Positions 7,783-13,611 of a DNA stretch of 13,827 nucleotides are shown in pieces. Source of the stretch: JANWHF01 sp036276235 (GTDB lineage Bacteria; Planctomycetota; Phycisphaerae; Tepidisphaerales; Tepidisphaeraceae); NCBI GenBank assembly GCA_036276235.1, contig DATBDZ010000256.1, positions 1 through 13,827 on the forward strand. The letters are read 5' to 3'. Under the pieces are notes generated by a model. The model was not told the DNA's origin and ran no database searches. It saw nothing but the letters and a program-made list of their open reading frames with translations. Made by a program: the position numbers and the translations under genes. Numbering within the stretch: position 1 is the first letter of the stretch; the number at the start of each line of letters is the position of its first letter.

Positions 7783-7788
7783 AGCGCT

Positions 7789-8238
7789 ATGATTATGCGG
7801 CGAAGATTGCTCAAGCTCGCCTCCTGTGCATCTGCGGCCATCGCGTTGATTAGTGCAATTCTCTGGATTCAAACGCAATGGAACAGTTGCGTCGCCGGCT
7901 ATACGGCCCACGCGGACGGCGCAAGTCGCAAGACCTTCGCGATCGAAGCGGGATTGCAGCGATTTCACTTGAGCTTCGTCACCGGTGAGTGCGGCTGGCA
8001 CCCGGGGTGGTCGGCGTATCGCAAGGTCACCACCGACGAAGCCTCTTACGAATTCATGAACGCCGAATCGCGCTGGCAGTTTGCCGGATTCCGCCGATAC
8101 GTGACGACCGCCCCGAAAGACCGCTGGCCGGGGCCCAGCGCGCCGGTCGCGCGATGTTTGGATATTCCTTACTGGTTTGTGATTGTGCTGGGGATGATTC
8201 CCGCGTTGTGGATCTCCGCGAAGGGCAAGGCGAATTAA
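7789..8238 (+). CDS. Small membrane protein with N- and C-terminal membrane segments, function unknown
   Basis: This is a 149-residue protein. An Arg-rich start (MRRRLLK) leads into a membrane segment at about 11-28, a polar domain of roughly 100 residues follows, and a second membrane segment lies at about 127-143 (PYWFVIVLGMIPALWI) before a short basic tail. Both ends would face the cytoplasm with the central domain outside. Small proteins of this plan, with the C-terminal P-x-W and I-P-A-L-W segment, are, as I recall, common in planctomycete genomes and uncharacterised. The gene starts 6 bases after the giant surface protein gene and has no good ribosome binding site, so it is probably co-transcribed and translationally coupled; an ATG at 7795 is an alternative start. 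Its TAA stop lies inside the left arm of the 8234-8302 inverted repeat. A role in export or anchoring of its neighbour is possible but unproven. Confidence 0.8.
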   Translation: MIMRRRLLKLASCASAAIALISAILWIQTQWNSCVAGYTAHADGASRKTFAIEAGLQRFHLSFVTGECGWHPGWSAYRKVTTDEASYEFMNAESRWQFAGFRRYVTTAPKDRWPGPSAPVARCLDIPYWFVIVLGMIPALWISAKGKAN

Positions 8239-8338
8239 ATGAAGAATGAAGAGTAAGGGCCCACGCAGCCCTCCACTCTTCACTCTTCATTCTTCATTTA
8301 ATCCGACTCGCTCTTCATTCTTCATTCTTAACTCTTCA
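8234..8338. repeat. 21-bp inverted repeat plus an extra copy between convergent genes
   Basis: Bases 8234-8254 are the exact reverse complement of 8282-8302 with a 27-base loop. A further copy of the CTCTTCATTCTTCATT unit runs from 8310, and ACTCTTCATG lies at 8331-8340. The element contains the stop codon of the plus-strand membrane protein gene (8236-8238) and that of the minus-strand glycosylase gene (8328-8330), whose last residues Met-Lys-Ser come from the repeat. It can form a hairpin at the end of both transcripts and may act as a bidirectional terminator, though there is no GC-rich stem with a T-run. Confidence 0.85.
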
Positions 8339-8972
8339 TGTCACTCCCCCGTCTCCACACATACCACGTCCCGATTGACCGATACGGCCGCCAGGGCTCG
8401 GCGATCTTGGTGACCTGCTTTGGCGTTGGGCGCTGGCGGAGGGCGTAAATTTCGCGGACCCCTTCACGGAGGCCAAGATCATCGACTGGGAGAATGTCGG
8501 GGCGATTGAGGACGAACATGAGGAACATCTCCGCCGTCCAGCGGCCGATCCCTTTGACGGCGACCAATGCCTCGATCACCTCATCATCGCTCATCGTGCG
8601 CAGCCGGCGGGTGGCGATCTTTTTGCCGATGAAATGCTCGGAGAGATCCAGCAGATAAGCCGCCTTCTGCCGCGAGAGCCCGCAGCGGCGGATCGCCTCG
8701 GGGTCGCCGGCACCGAGCAATTGTTTCACGAGTTGAGGCGTCGGCCGGCGGCGGGGAAATTCATCGCGGAAGCGGCCGATGAGCGTCGCCGCCACCTTCG
8801 TCGAAAGCTGCTGCGAGTAGATCGCGCGGCAGAGCGCCCCAAAATAATCCCGCCCCGGCTCCAGCCTGCACGGGCCAACTTTCGCGATGATGCGACCGAG
8901 CTTGCGATCGACCTTCGCCAAATGCCGCGCCGCTTGCGACCATTGATGAGTGCCGTTTTCGTCAAACCACAT
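8328..8972 (-). CDS. DNA-3-methyladenine glycosylase II (AlkA/Mag1-type, HhH-GPD superfamily)
   Basis: This enzyme excises alkylated bases such as 3-methyladenine from DNA as the first step of base excision repair. The 214-residue length fits the compact Mag1-like group lacking AlkA's N-terminal domain. Visible family features are IYSQQLSTKVA (51-61), the helix-hairpin-helix VKGIGRWTAEMF (139-150) and LPVDDLGL (161-168), whose second Asp, D165, is by family comparison the catalytic residue. There are no FeS-cluster cysteines, which argues against endonuclease III or MutY. The ATG at 8972 has GGAAGGG about 8 bases upstream. The gene is divergent from the 9095 gene and convergent with the 7789 gene, so it is probably a single transcription unit. 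No ada or alkB-type gene is nearby to suggest an adaptive response. Confidence 0.93.
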   Translation of the reverse strand: MWFDENGTHQWSQAARHLAKVDRKLGRIIAKVGPCRLEPGRDYFGALCRAIYSQQLSTKVAATLIGRFRDEFPRRRPTPQLVKQLLGAGDPEAIRRCGLSRQKAAYLLDLSEHFIGKKIATRRLRTMSDDEVIEALVAVKGIGRWTAEMFLMFVLNRPDILPVDDLGLREGVREIYALRQRPTPKQVTKIAEPWRPYRSIGTWYVWRRGSDMKS

Positions 8973-9032
8973 CGATTATGCCCTTCCAATCCTGAGTTAC
9001 TCTAGATCGCCCCAGAATCTTTCGCACTTCGA

Positions 9033-9062
9033 TTGGCGCACGGTGGCATTAGCCTCTACAAT
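9033..9062 (+). promoter_or_regulatory. Candidate sigma-70-type promoter of the 159-residue protein gene
   Basis: TTGGCG (9033-9038) and TACAAT (9057-9062) are separated by 18 bases and match the -35 and -10 consensus at four and five of six positions. They lie in the 122-base divergent gap, followed by AGGAG (9081-9085) at 9 bases before the ATG. The implied leader is about 25 bases. Confidence 0.45.
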
Positions 9063-9094
9063 ATCAGGGATAGCCGTCACAGGAGCTTACTTCA

Positions 9095-9574
9095 ATGAAA
9101 CCCGCGCCCAAATTAAATGCGATCGACCAGGAACATCTCCAGGAATTGTACGATGCGTGTGGCATCGCGCGGGATGAGCTGCCTTATACTCCCCAGTTTG
9201 ATCAATTGGTGCAGGACTTCCAGGATCGGACCTTCAAGAACGCCGACCATGAGCAGGTCTTCGCGGCCATTCTCAAATACGTGCGCAGCAGCAGCAATGC
9301 CGCCAGCGCGGAGGCCCCGCAGAGCAGCTTGAATGAGGATCAGCTCAAGCAGCTCAAAGTGGTCATGTCGCGGCATGTGGTGGGGGGTAAGATCCTCCCG
9401 TACAGCGATGAGATCACTTCCGCCCGCAACGATTTCAACAAAGTCGTCGGCATTTCGCTGGAAGATTATGACTTTTGGAAGTCGTTGCAGAAGCTGCAGG
9501 GGGCCAAGCGCCGCCCGCCCAAGCGGGCGAAAGTCGCGGCAAAAGTGGCTGAGGATGAAGACGACGGCGAGTAA
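9095..9574 (+). CDS. Hypothetical 159-residue soluble protein with basic then acidic tail
   Basis: I do not recognise this protein. It has no signal peptide or membrane segment. The N-terminal part is mostly polar with predicted helices (DQEHLQELYDACGI, FDQLVQDFQDRTF, HEQVFAAILKYV). A Ser/Ala-rich linker near 71-81 leads to a second helical part (EDQLKQLKVVMSRHV) and FNKVVGISLEDYDFWKSL. The last 25 residues switch from basic (KRRPPKRAKVAAKVA) to acidic (EDEDDGE), as in some nucleic-acid-binding proteins, but that is only suggestive. AGGAG lies 9 bases before the ATG and a plausible promoter precedes it, which is why I prefer this frame over the equally long antisense frame. The sulfite/nitrite reductase follows after 204 bases with its own candidate promoter, so an operon is uncertain. 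Confidence 0.78.
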   Translation: MKPAPKLNAIDQEHLQELYDACGIARDELPYTPQFDQLVQDFQDRTFKNADHEQVFAAILKYVRSSSNAASAEAPQSSLNEDQLKQLKVVMSRHVVGGKILPYSDEITSARNDFNKVVGISLEDYDFWKSLQKLQGAKRRPPKRAKVAAKVAEDEDDGE

Positions 9575-9675
9575 ATTCGACAATCCATGCACGAACCATC
9601 AACCGGCTCGCATGGAATGTAAGTTATTGTCAATTAAAATCTTGAGAACCGAATTAGACCTCCATCCACAATCGG

Positions 9676-9719
9676 GGAAAGAATTTCCATTTGACCGGTG
9701 GAACAATCTCCTATATTTC
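9676..9719 (+). promoter_or_regulatory. Candidate promoter of the reductase gene with adjoining dyad
   Basis: TTGACC (9691-9696) matches the -35 consensus at five of six positions. TATATT (9712-9717, 15-base spacing) or TATTTC (9714-9719, 17-base spacing) could be the -10. Immediately upstream is a small dyad, GGAAA-GAA-TTTCC (9676-9688), a possible operator. The rest of the 9575-9778 gap shows nothing recognisable except the tandem repeat next to the start codon. Confidence 0.38.
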
Positions 9720-9743
9720 CCATAGAGTTTGTTCTGGATGAGA

Positions 9744-9771
9744 GAGTGTTGAGCAGCGAGTGTTGAGGAGC
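9744..9771 (+). repeat. Two tandem 14-base copies carrying the reductase ribosome binding site
   Basis: GAGTGTTGAGCAGC (9744-9757) is followed directly by GAGTGTTGAGGAGC (9758-9771), differing at one base. That base turns GAGCAG into GAGGAG (9765-9770), which sits 8 bases before the ATG at 9779 and is a strong ribosome binding site. Confidence 0.8.
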
Positions 9772-9778
9772 GATTGTC

Positions 9779-12037
9779 ATGGCCTTGACTTGGAAAGAGA
9801 AGCTCGCCGGCCAAATCCGTGAGGATTGGGATCGGGAGATCGATAATTTTGAAGCCCAGATGGCGTTGCGAAAGCAAGGGAAGCTGGAAGAGCGCGTCTT
9901 TGCCGAGCAGCGCTTGCGGCGGGGAACCTACGGCCAGCGCTACGACAATGGCCGCCGCCATGATGGCATCGCTCAGCAGACGCTTCCCTATCCGCCCATC
10001 ACCAAAGGCCCCGACACGATGTGGGATGCGCCGGGAATGACGCGCATCAAGATCCCCTTTGGCGGGCTCAATCCGACGCAGATGAAGGTGCTCGCGGATC
10101 TGGCTGAGGAGTATTCCGACAGCATCTGCCACATCACCACGCGGCAGGATATTCAGCTCCATTTCATCCACATCGAAGATAGCCCGTCGATCTTTCGTCG
10201 CTTGGCCGCGGTTGGCATCACGACCAAGGAAGCCTGCGGCAATTCGGTGCGAAACGTGACCGCCTGCCCGATTGCCGGTGTTTGCCATACCGAAACATTC
10301 GACGTAACGCCTTATGCCCACGCAACCGCGTTTTATCTTTTAGGGCATCCCGACACGCTCGATTTTGGCCGCAAGTTCAAGATCGCGTTCTCCGGATGCA
10401 AGCACGAAGCGTGCGGATTGGTTTCGATTCATGATCTGGGTGGAATCGCCGTCAAGCGGATTGTCGATGGCAAAGAGCAGCGCGGATTTGAGCTTTACGT
10501 CGGCGGCGGCTTGGGCGCGGTGCCGCACCAGGCGAAGCTGATGTTCGATTTCCTGCCCGAAGAAGAGCTGCTGCCAATGTCGCGCGCGATCGGGCGGGTC
10601 TTTGCGCGGCTTGGCGAAAAGAAAAACCGCCAAAAAGCCCGCCTTAAATTCGTTGTTCAAAAACTGGGGATCGAAAAGTTCAAAGAGCTCGCCGTCGAAG
10701 AACGTCGCACGATGCCGGAAGACCCGTCGTGGCGGAAATTCTTCGATGAAATCCCGCGCTATCGCGAAGAGCCGCGCCAGCAGACGGTGCAGCTTGGCGT
10801 CCCCAACAAGCCCGATGGATACGACGAATGGGCGAAGACCAATGTGTACCATCAGCGGCAGGCAGGGTATGCGACGGTCACCATTACCTTCCCGCTGGGC
10901 GACTGCACGGCTCAACAATTCCGCAAGCTCGCTGATCTGGCTCACGAATACGCTTCGGATCACGCCCGCACGACGGTCGAGCAGAATCTGATTTTCCGCT
11001 GGGTGAAGGAAGAACGCGTGCCGGCGTTGTATGCCGAGCTGAAGAAACTCAACTTCGCCCAGCCGGGCGCGGGGACAATTGTCGATATCGTCACCTGCCC
11101 CGGCACCGATACCTGCAAGCTCGGCATCTCCTCCTCGCGCGGATTGGCCGGCGAATTGCGCGAGCGGCTGCTGGCCAAGGAATCGCAGCTTTCCGAAGAG
11201 ATCAAAAGGCTGCACATCAAGATCAGCGGCTGCTTCAATTCCTGCGGTCAGCATCATGTGGCCGACATTGGCTTTTACGGCAACAGCCGCAACGTCGGCG
11301 GATATACGGTTCCGCATTTCCAGGTGATGATCGGCGGCAAGTGGCACGATAACGGCGGCACTTACGGCCTGGCGATCGGATCAATCCCATCAAAGGCAAT
11401 CCCCAGCGTCGTCAACCGGCTCACCGAGCGATTTGTCGGCGAGCGCCAGCCCGACGAAAAATTCCAGCAGTACTGCGCCCGCATCGGCAAGAAGGCGCTG
11501 AAGGAAATGATCGACGACTTAAGCAAGGTGCCGGCGCACGCGCTTGACCCTTCCTTCTACACCGACTGGGGCGACCCGCGCGCTTACACGATCGGCGATA
11601 TGTGCGAAGGAGAATGCGCCGGCGAAGTGATCTCGCTGGCCGATTTTGGATTCACGGCCGCCGAGAGTCAGGCATTTGAGGCGCAGCTTAGCCACGAGGC
11701 CGGCGACTACCGCAAAGCCGAGGAGCTCGCCTACGGCGCCATGCTGCTTGCCGCCAAGACGCTCGTGCAGTTGCAATGGCAGGATACGCCGACCGATCCG
11801 GATACGATTGTCAATGAATTTCGCAATCGTTTCGTCGAGACGAAGCTCTTCTGGGATCCGTATCACGCCGGCCAGTTTGCCAACTATCTTTTCTCCCGTC
11901 ACGCCGACGGCCCCGACACGCGCTACACCGGCGAAACCGTTCACACATTGATCGAAGAAACCAATTTGTTCATCGACGCCGCGCATAAGGCGCATGCGAA
12001 GTATCGGCAGTCGTTGAATGTGATTGCGACGGCGTAG
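9779..12037 (+). CDS. Sirohaem/[4Fe-4S] nitrite or sulfite reductase with C-terminal helical extension
   Basis: This is an assimilatory reductase making the six-electron reduction of sulfite to sulfide or nitrite to ammonia in the cytoplasm, probably with ferredoxin as donor since no flavin domain is present. The two pseudo-symmetric halves each have a ferrodoxin-like segment (RIKIPFGGLN; TVTITFPLG) and a sirohaem-domain segment. The cluster motif is C440-x5-C446 and C485-x3-C489. The first half also has four cysteines, C163-x5-C169 and C207-x4-C212, where classical enzymes are degenerate. Another pair, C609-x3-C613, follows the core. Residues from about 625 to 752 form a helical extension not needed for catalysis in classical 550-600-residue enzymes; the helices (YRKAEELAYGAMLLAAKTL) loosely recall HEPN-like bundles but lack the Rx4-6H motif. 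GAGGAG lies 8 bases before the ATG. Nitrite versus sulfite cannot be settled by sequence reading alone; no nitrate genes are nearby. Confidence 0.92.
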   Translation: MALTWKEKLAGQIREDWDREIDNFEAQMALRKQGKLEERVFAEQRLRRGTYGQRYDNGRRHDGIAQQTLPYPPITKGPDTMWDAPGMTRIKIPFGGLNPTQMKVLADLAEEYSDSICHITTRQDIQLHFIHIEDSPSIFRRLAAVGITTKEACGNSVRNVTACPIAGVCHTETFDVTPYAHATAFYLLGHPDTLDFGRKFKIAFSGCKHEACGLVSIHDLGGIAVKRIVDGKEQRGFELYVGGGLGAVPHQAKLMFDFLPEEELLPMSRAIGRVFARLGEKKNRQKARLKFVVQKLGIEKFKELAVEERRTMPEDPSWRKFFDEIPRYREEPRQQTVQLGVPNKPDGYDEWAKTNVYHQRQAGYATVTITFPLGDCTAQQFRKLADLAHEYASDHARTTVEQNLIFRWVKEERVPALYAELKKLNFAQPGAGTIVDIVTCPGTDTCKLGISSSRGLAGELRERLLAKESQLSEEIKRLHIKISGCFNSCGQHHVADIGFYGNSRNVGGYTVPHFQVMIGGKWHDNGGTYGLAIGSIPSKAIPSVVNRLTERFVGERQPDEKFQQYCARIGKKALKEMIDDLSKVPAHALDPSFYTDWGDPRAYTIGDMCEGECAGEVISLADFGFTAAESQAFEAQLSHEAGDYRKAEELAYGAMLLAAKTLVQLQWQDTPTDPDTIVNEFRNRFVETKLFWDPYHAGQFANYLFSRHADGPDTRYTGETVHTLIEETNLFIDAAHKAHAKYRQSLNVIATA

Positions 12038-12162
12038 GAGCCAGGAGTCGGGAGCCAGTAGCCAGGAGAATATAAGAGCAAACGGCAACGCCTCGTATTC
12101 TCCTGTCTTCTGTCTCCTGGCTCCTGACTCCAGTACCCGGCTCCTGACTCTTCCGAACCACC
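12038..12162. repeat. Inverted and direct repeats between the reductase and its downstream gene
   Basis: CAGGAGAATA (12063-12072) pairs exactly with 12096-12105. GGCTCCTGACTC occurs at 12119-12130 and 12139-12150, with an inverted one-mismatch copy at 12045-12056. The whole gap can therefore fold into a long imperfect hairpin starting right after the reductase stop codon. It could terminate, attenuate or stabilise the transcript ahead of the next gene. It is built of a short purine/pyrimidine-biased unit, the same style as the 8234-8338 element but a different sequence. Confidence 0.75.
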
Positions 12163-12750
12163 ATGACCTCCCCCAAACTCGCCCTCAAGCTCTTCGCCGC
12201 TGATGGTCCGCCGCTGGCGGCGGATGCGATCATTCCGATCTTCCATTCCTGGATTCAGCAGCATGCCTTTTCGGATCATCTGCTGATCGACGTCGCCGAC
12301 TACGCGCATGTGCCGCAAGGACCGGGGACGGTGCTGATCTCCCGCGAAGCGAATCTGTCGATGGACAAGGCAGACAATCGGCTGGGGCTTCTGTATATGC
12401 GCAAGCAGCCGATCGTCGGCGCGGAGAGCTTCGAGCAGCGACTTGCGGCGGTTTTCCGCTCGGCTCTCGAAGCCGCCGCCAAGCTGGAAGAGGAAGTCGC
12501 CTTGCGCGGCAAGCTTCGCTTCCGCACGGATGAGATTTCCTTCCGCATTTACGATCGCCTGCTCGCGCCCAATGAGCCGGCGACGTTTGAGCAAGTGAAG
12601 CCGGCGCTGCAGAAGTTTGCTGAAAAACTCTACGGAGGCGCGGCGTTTACGCTGGAACGTGTGGGCAAAGCCGAAGAACTTTTTGAAGTGAAGATCAAGT
12701 CAGGAAAATCTGAAGGGGTCGCGGTCTTGCGAGAGCGATTGGCGCGTTGA
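12163..12750 (+). CDS. Uncharacterised 195-residue protein downstream of the reductase
   Basis: I do not know a named family for it. It is soluble with no signal peptide, cysteine or obvious cofactor motif. The N-terminal 60 residues (ALKLFAADG, FHSWIQQ, LLIDVADYAHVPQGPGTVLI) look alpha/beta. A conserved-looking segment, SREANLSMDKADNRLGLLY (60-78), follows, then a helix with LEEEV, then EISFRIYDRLLAPNEP, and KFAEKLYGGAAFTLERV near the C-terminus, which suggests an alpha/beta fold with a small-molecule or partner surface. From memory, proteins with the HVPQGPGTVLI and DNRLGLLY motifs occur in several acidobacterial and planctomycete genomes as hypothetical proteins; I cannot verify this here. 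There is no clear ribosome binding site before the ATG; the repeat region precedes it. Same strand and order suggest a link to the reductase. Confidence 0.85.
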   Translation: MTSPKLALKLFAADGPPLAADAIIPIFHSWIQQHAFSDHLLIDVADYAHVPQGPGTVLISREANLSMDKADNRLGLLYMRKQPIVGAESFEQRLAAVFRSALEAAAKLEEEVALRGKLRFRTDEISFRIYDRLLAPNEPATFEQVKPALQKFAEKLYGGAAFTLERVGKAEELFEVKIKSGKSEGVAVLRERLAR

Positions 12751-12785
12751 CGCTATTCGGTTCGGACTTCTCCGCATTCTCGAGC

Positions 12786-12866
12786 GCCGTCATGCTGAGG
12801 TACTCCGAAGCATCTGGCTGGATTGCGCAAGCGGGCCCAAGCTTGGGAGTACCTCAGCGTGACGGC
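12786..12866. repeat. 21-bp inverted repeat enclosing a sequence shared with 2079-2091
   Basis: Bases 12786-12806 match the reverse complement of 12846-12866 with one mismatch (CATGCTG against CACGCTG). The 39-base interior contains TCTGGCTGGATTG (12813-12825), found also at 2079-2091, followed by the related GCAAGCGGGCCCAAGCTTG. It is a second copy of the same repeat family about 10.7 kb from the first. It lies 36 bases after the stop codon of the 195-residue protein gene. Confidence 0.82.
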
Positions 12867-12909
12867 TGCCTACGGTGACACTGTTTTAAAACGATGCACG
12901 GAGAAACCT

Positions 12910-12980
12910 CGTAGCGTGCGCTTTAGCGCACGCGGAAACTGTCGACGCTCCGAACTGCGTGTGCTGAAGCACACCCTACG
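12910..12980. repeat. Pair of small hairpins in inverted orientation with compensating changes
   Basis: GCGTGCGCT-TT-AGCGCACGC (12914-12933) is a perfect 9-bp hairpin, and GTGTGCT-GA-AGCACAC (12959-12974) a perfect 7-bp hairpin. The 26-base segments 12910-12935 and 12955-12980 are also inverted copies of each other with five mismatches. Differences between the two hairpins come in pairs that keep each stem intact. Confidence 0.8.
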
Positions 12981-13016
12981 GAAGACCGATCACTAAACCC
13001 TATTCGACACCACACC

Positions 13017-13598
13017 CTACGAAATCCCGTCGAGTTTCCCGTGTTTGGTGATCGCGCCCGCCGACCCCGTGATCAACACTGCCAGCAATTCCGCGCGTCG
13101 CGGATGATCGCCCAGCCAGTGCTTAATGCGATGAATCTCCGCGAGGTCTTGCAAGCCTAGCATGCGCTCGAGGGTCTTTTGATGGAGTGCATCCCGATCC
13201 TGCCGCGCGACTTCTGCCTGCCACGCGGCCGAGAAGACGAAATGCACGTCATCGTGCAATCCATACCGGCGAAGCGTTTCCCACTCGTTGGCGTCAAACC
13301 AGATTCCGCCGCAATGACCGCAGCGATCGAGGTGGAAATCGACGCCGCGCCCGACCTTCGCGCGGCGAAGCAATCGGCGGCATTCCGGACATGATCGCGC
13401 GCGACCTTCTACTTCTTGCGTCAGATGCTCGACGACATCCGGCATCGCCCGGGCCGCGTCGTGCTGTCCATCGCGCCACATCCAATAGCGGCTGGCCTCC
13501 GCCCATTGTCCACCGCATTGCTGGCAGCGATGTGAAGGCAAGCCTTCCTCCAACGCATGGTCGGCCAATACGAAATCGCGACAGACAGGGCAATTCAT
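13017..13598 (-). CDS. Double zinc-ribbon protein (zf-TFIIB type)
   Basis: This is a 193-residue cytoplasmic protein with two zinc ribbons: C3-x2-C6 with C25-x2-C28, and C70-x2-C73 with C93-x2-C96. Both end in the C-G-G-x-W signature typical of the zf-TFIIB domain family, whose members are mostly uncharacterised. The region after residue 110 is helical and polar (FSAAWQAEVARQDRDALHQK, LERMLGLQDLAEIHRIKHWL), ending with a weakly hydrophobic LLAVLITGSAGAI. I chose the ATG at 13598 because MNCPVC is the usual opening of such proteins and because the upstream gene ends at 13612; longer versions from an ATG at 13634 or a TTG at 13709 would overlap that gene. No strong ribosome binding site is visible, so coupling to the upstream gene is likely. 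Its TAG stop falls in a CACACCCTAC sequence copied from the neighbouring repeat. Confidence 0.85.
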   Translation of the reverse strand: MNCPVCRDFVLADHALEEGLPSHRCQQCGGQWAEASRYWMWRDGQHDAARAMPDVVEHLTQEVEGRARSCPECRRLLRRAKVGRGVDFHLDRCGHCGGIWFDANEWETLRRYGLHDDVHFVFSAAWQAEVARQDRDALHQKTLERMLGLQDLAEIHRIKHWLGDHPRRAELLAVLITGSAGAITKHGKLDGIS

Positions 13599-13611
13599 GG
13601 CGGGATTGTGG

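Larger units (their letters stand above)
12751..13016. other. Gene-free gap with two palindromic repeat elements
   Basis: This convergent gap between the 195-residue protein gene and the zinc-ribbon protein gene holds no coding frame of its own. It contains the element at 12786-12866 and the paired hairpins at 12910-12980. The remaining bases (12867-12909 and 12981-13016) show only a short run of T and A (GTTTTAAAAC) and a partial repeat copy, CACACCCTACG at 13011-13021, identical to 12970-12980. Confidence 0.75.

Noticed and set aside
7405..8283. 292-codon minus-strand open frame
   Set aside because: It lies antisense to the end of the giant surface protein gene and all of the membrane protein gene, whose domains and hydrophobic segments are clear. 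Its translation has no recognisable domain.
9113..9592. 159-codon minus-strand open frame antisense to the 9095 gene
   Set aside because: It is as long as the plus-strand gene and looks protein-like in places, but the plus strand has AGGAG at 9 bases before ATG and a candidate promoter, while this frame starts without such signals.
10340..11347. 335-codon minus-strand open frame
   Set aside because: It is antisense to the reductase core, which carries all the expected cofactor motifs. It is a shadow caused by codon bias.
11651..12037. C-terminal extension of the reductase considered as a HEPN toxin-type RNase
   Set aside because: The Rx4-6H catalytic motif of HEPN RNases is not visible and there is no antitoxin partner; only a general helical resemblance remains.
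11941..12594. 217-codon minus-strand open frame across the reductase end, repeat and 195-residue gene
   Set aside because: It runs through the intergenic repeat and is antisense to two better supported genes.
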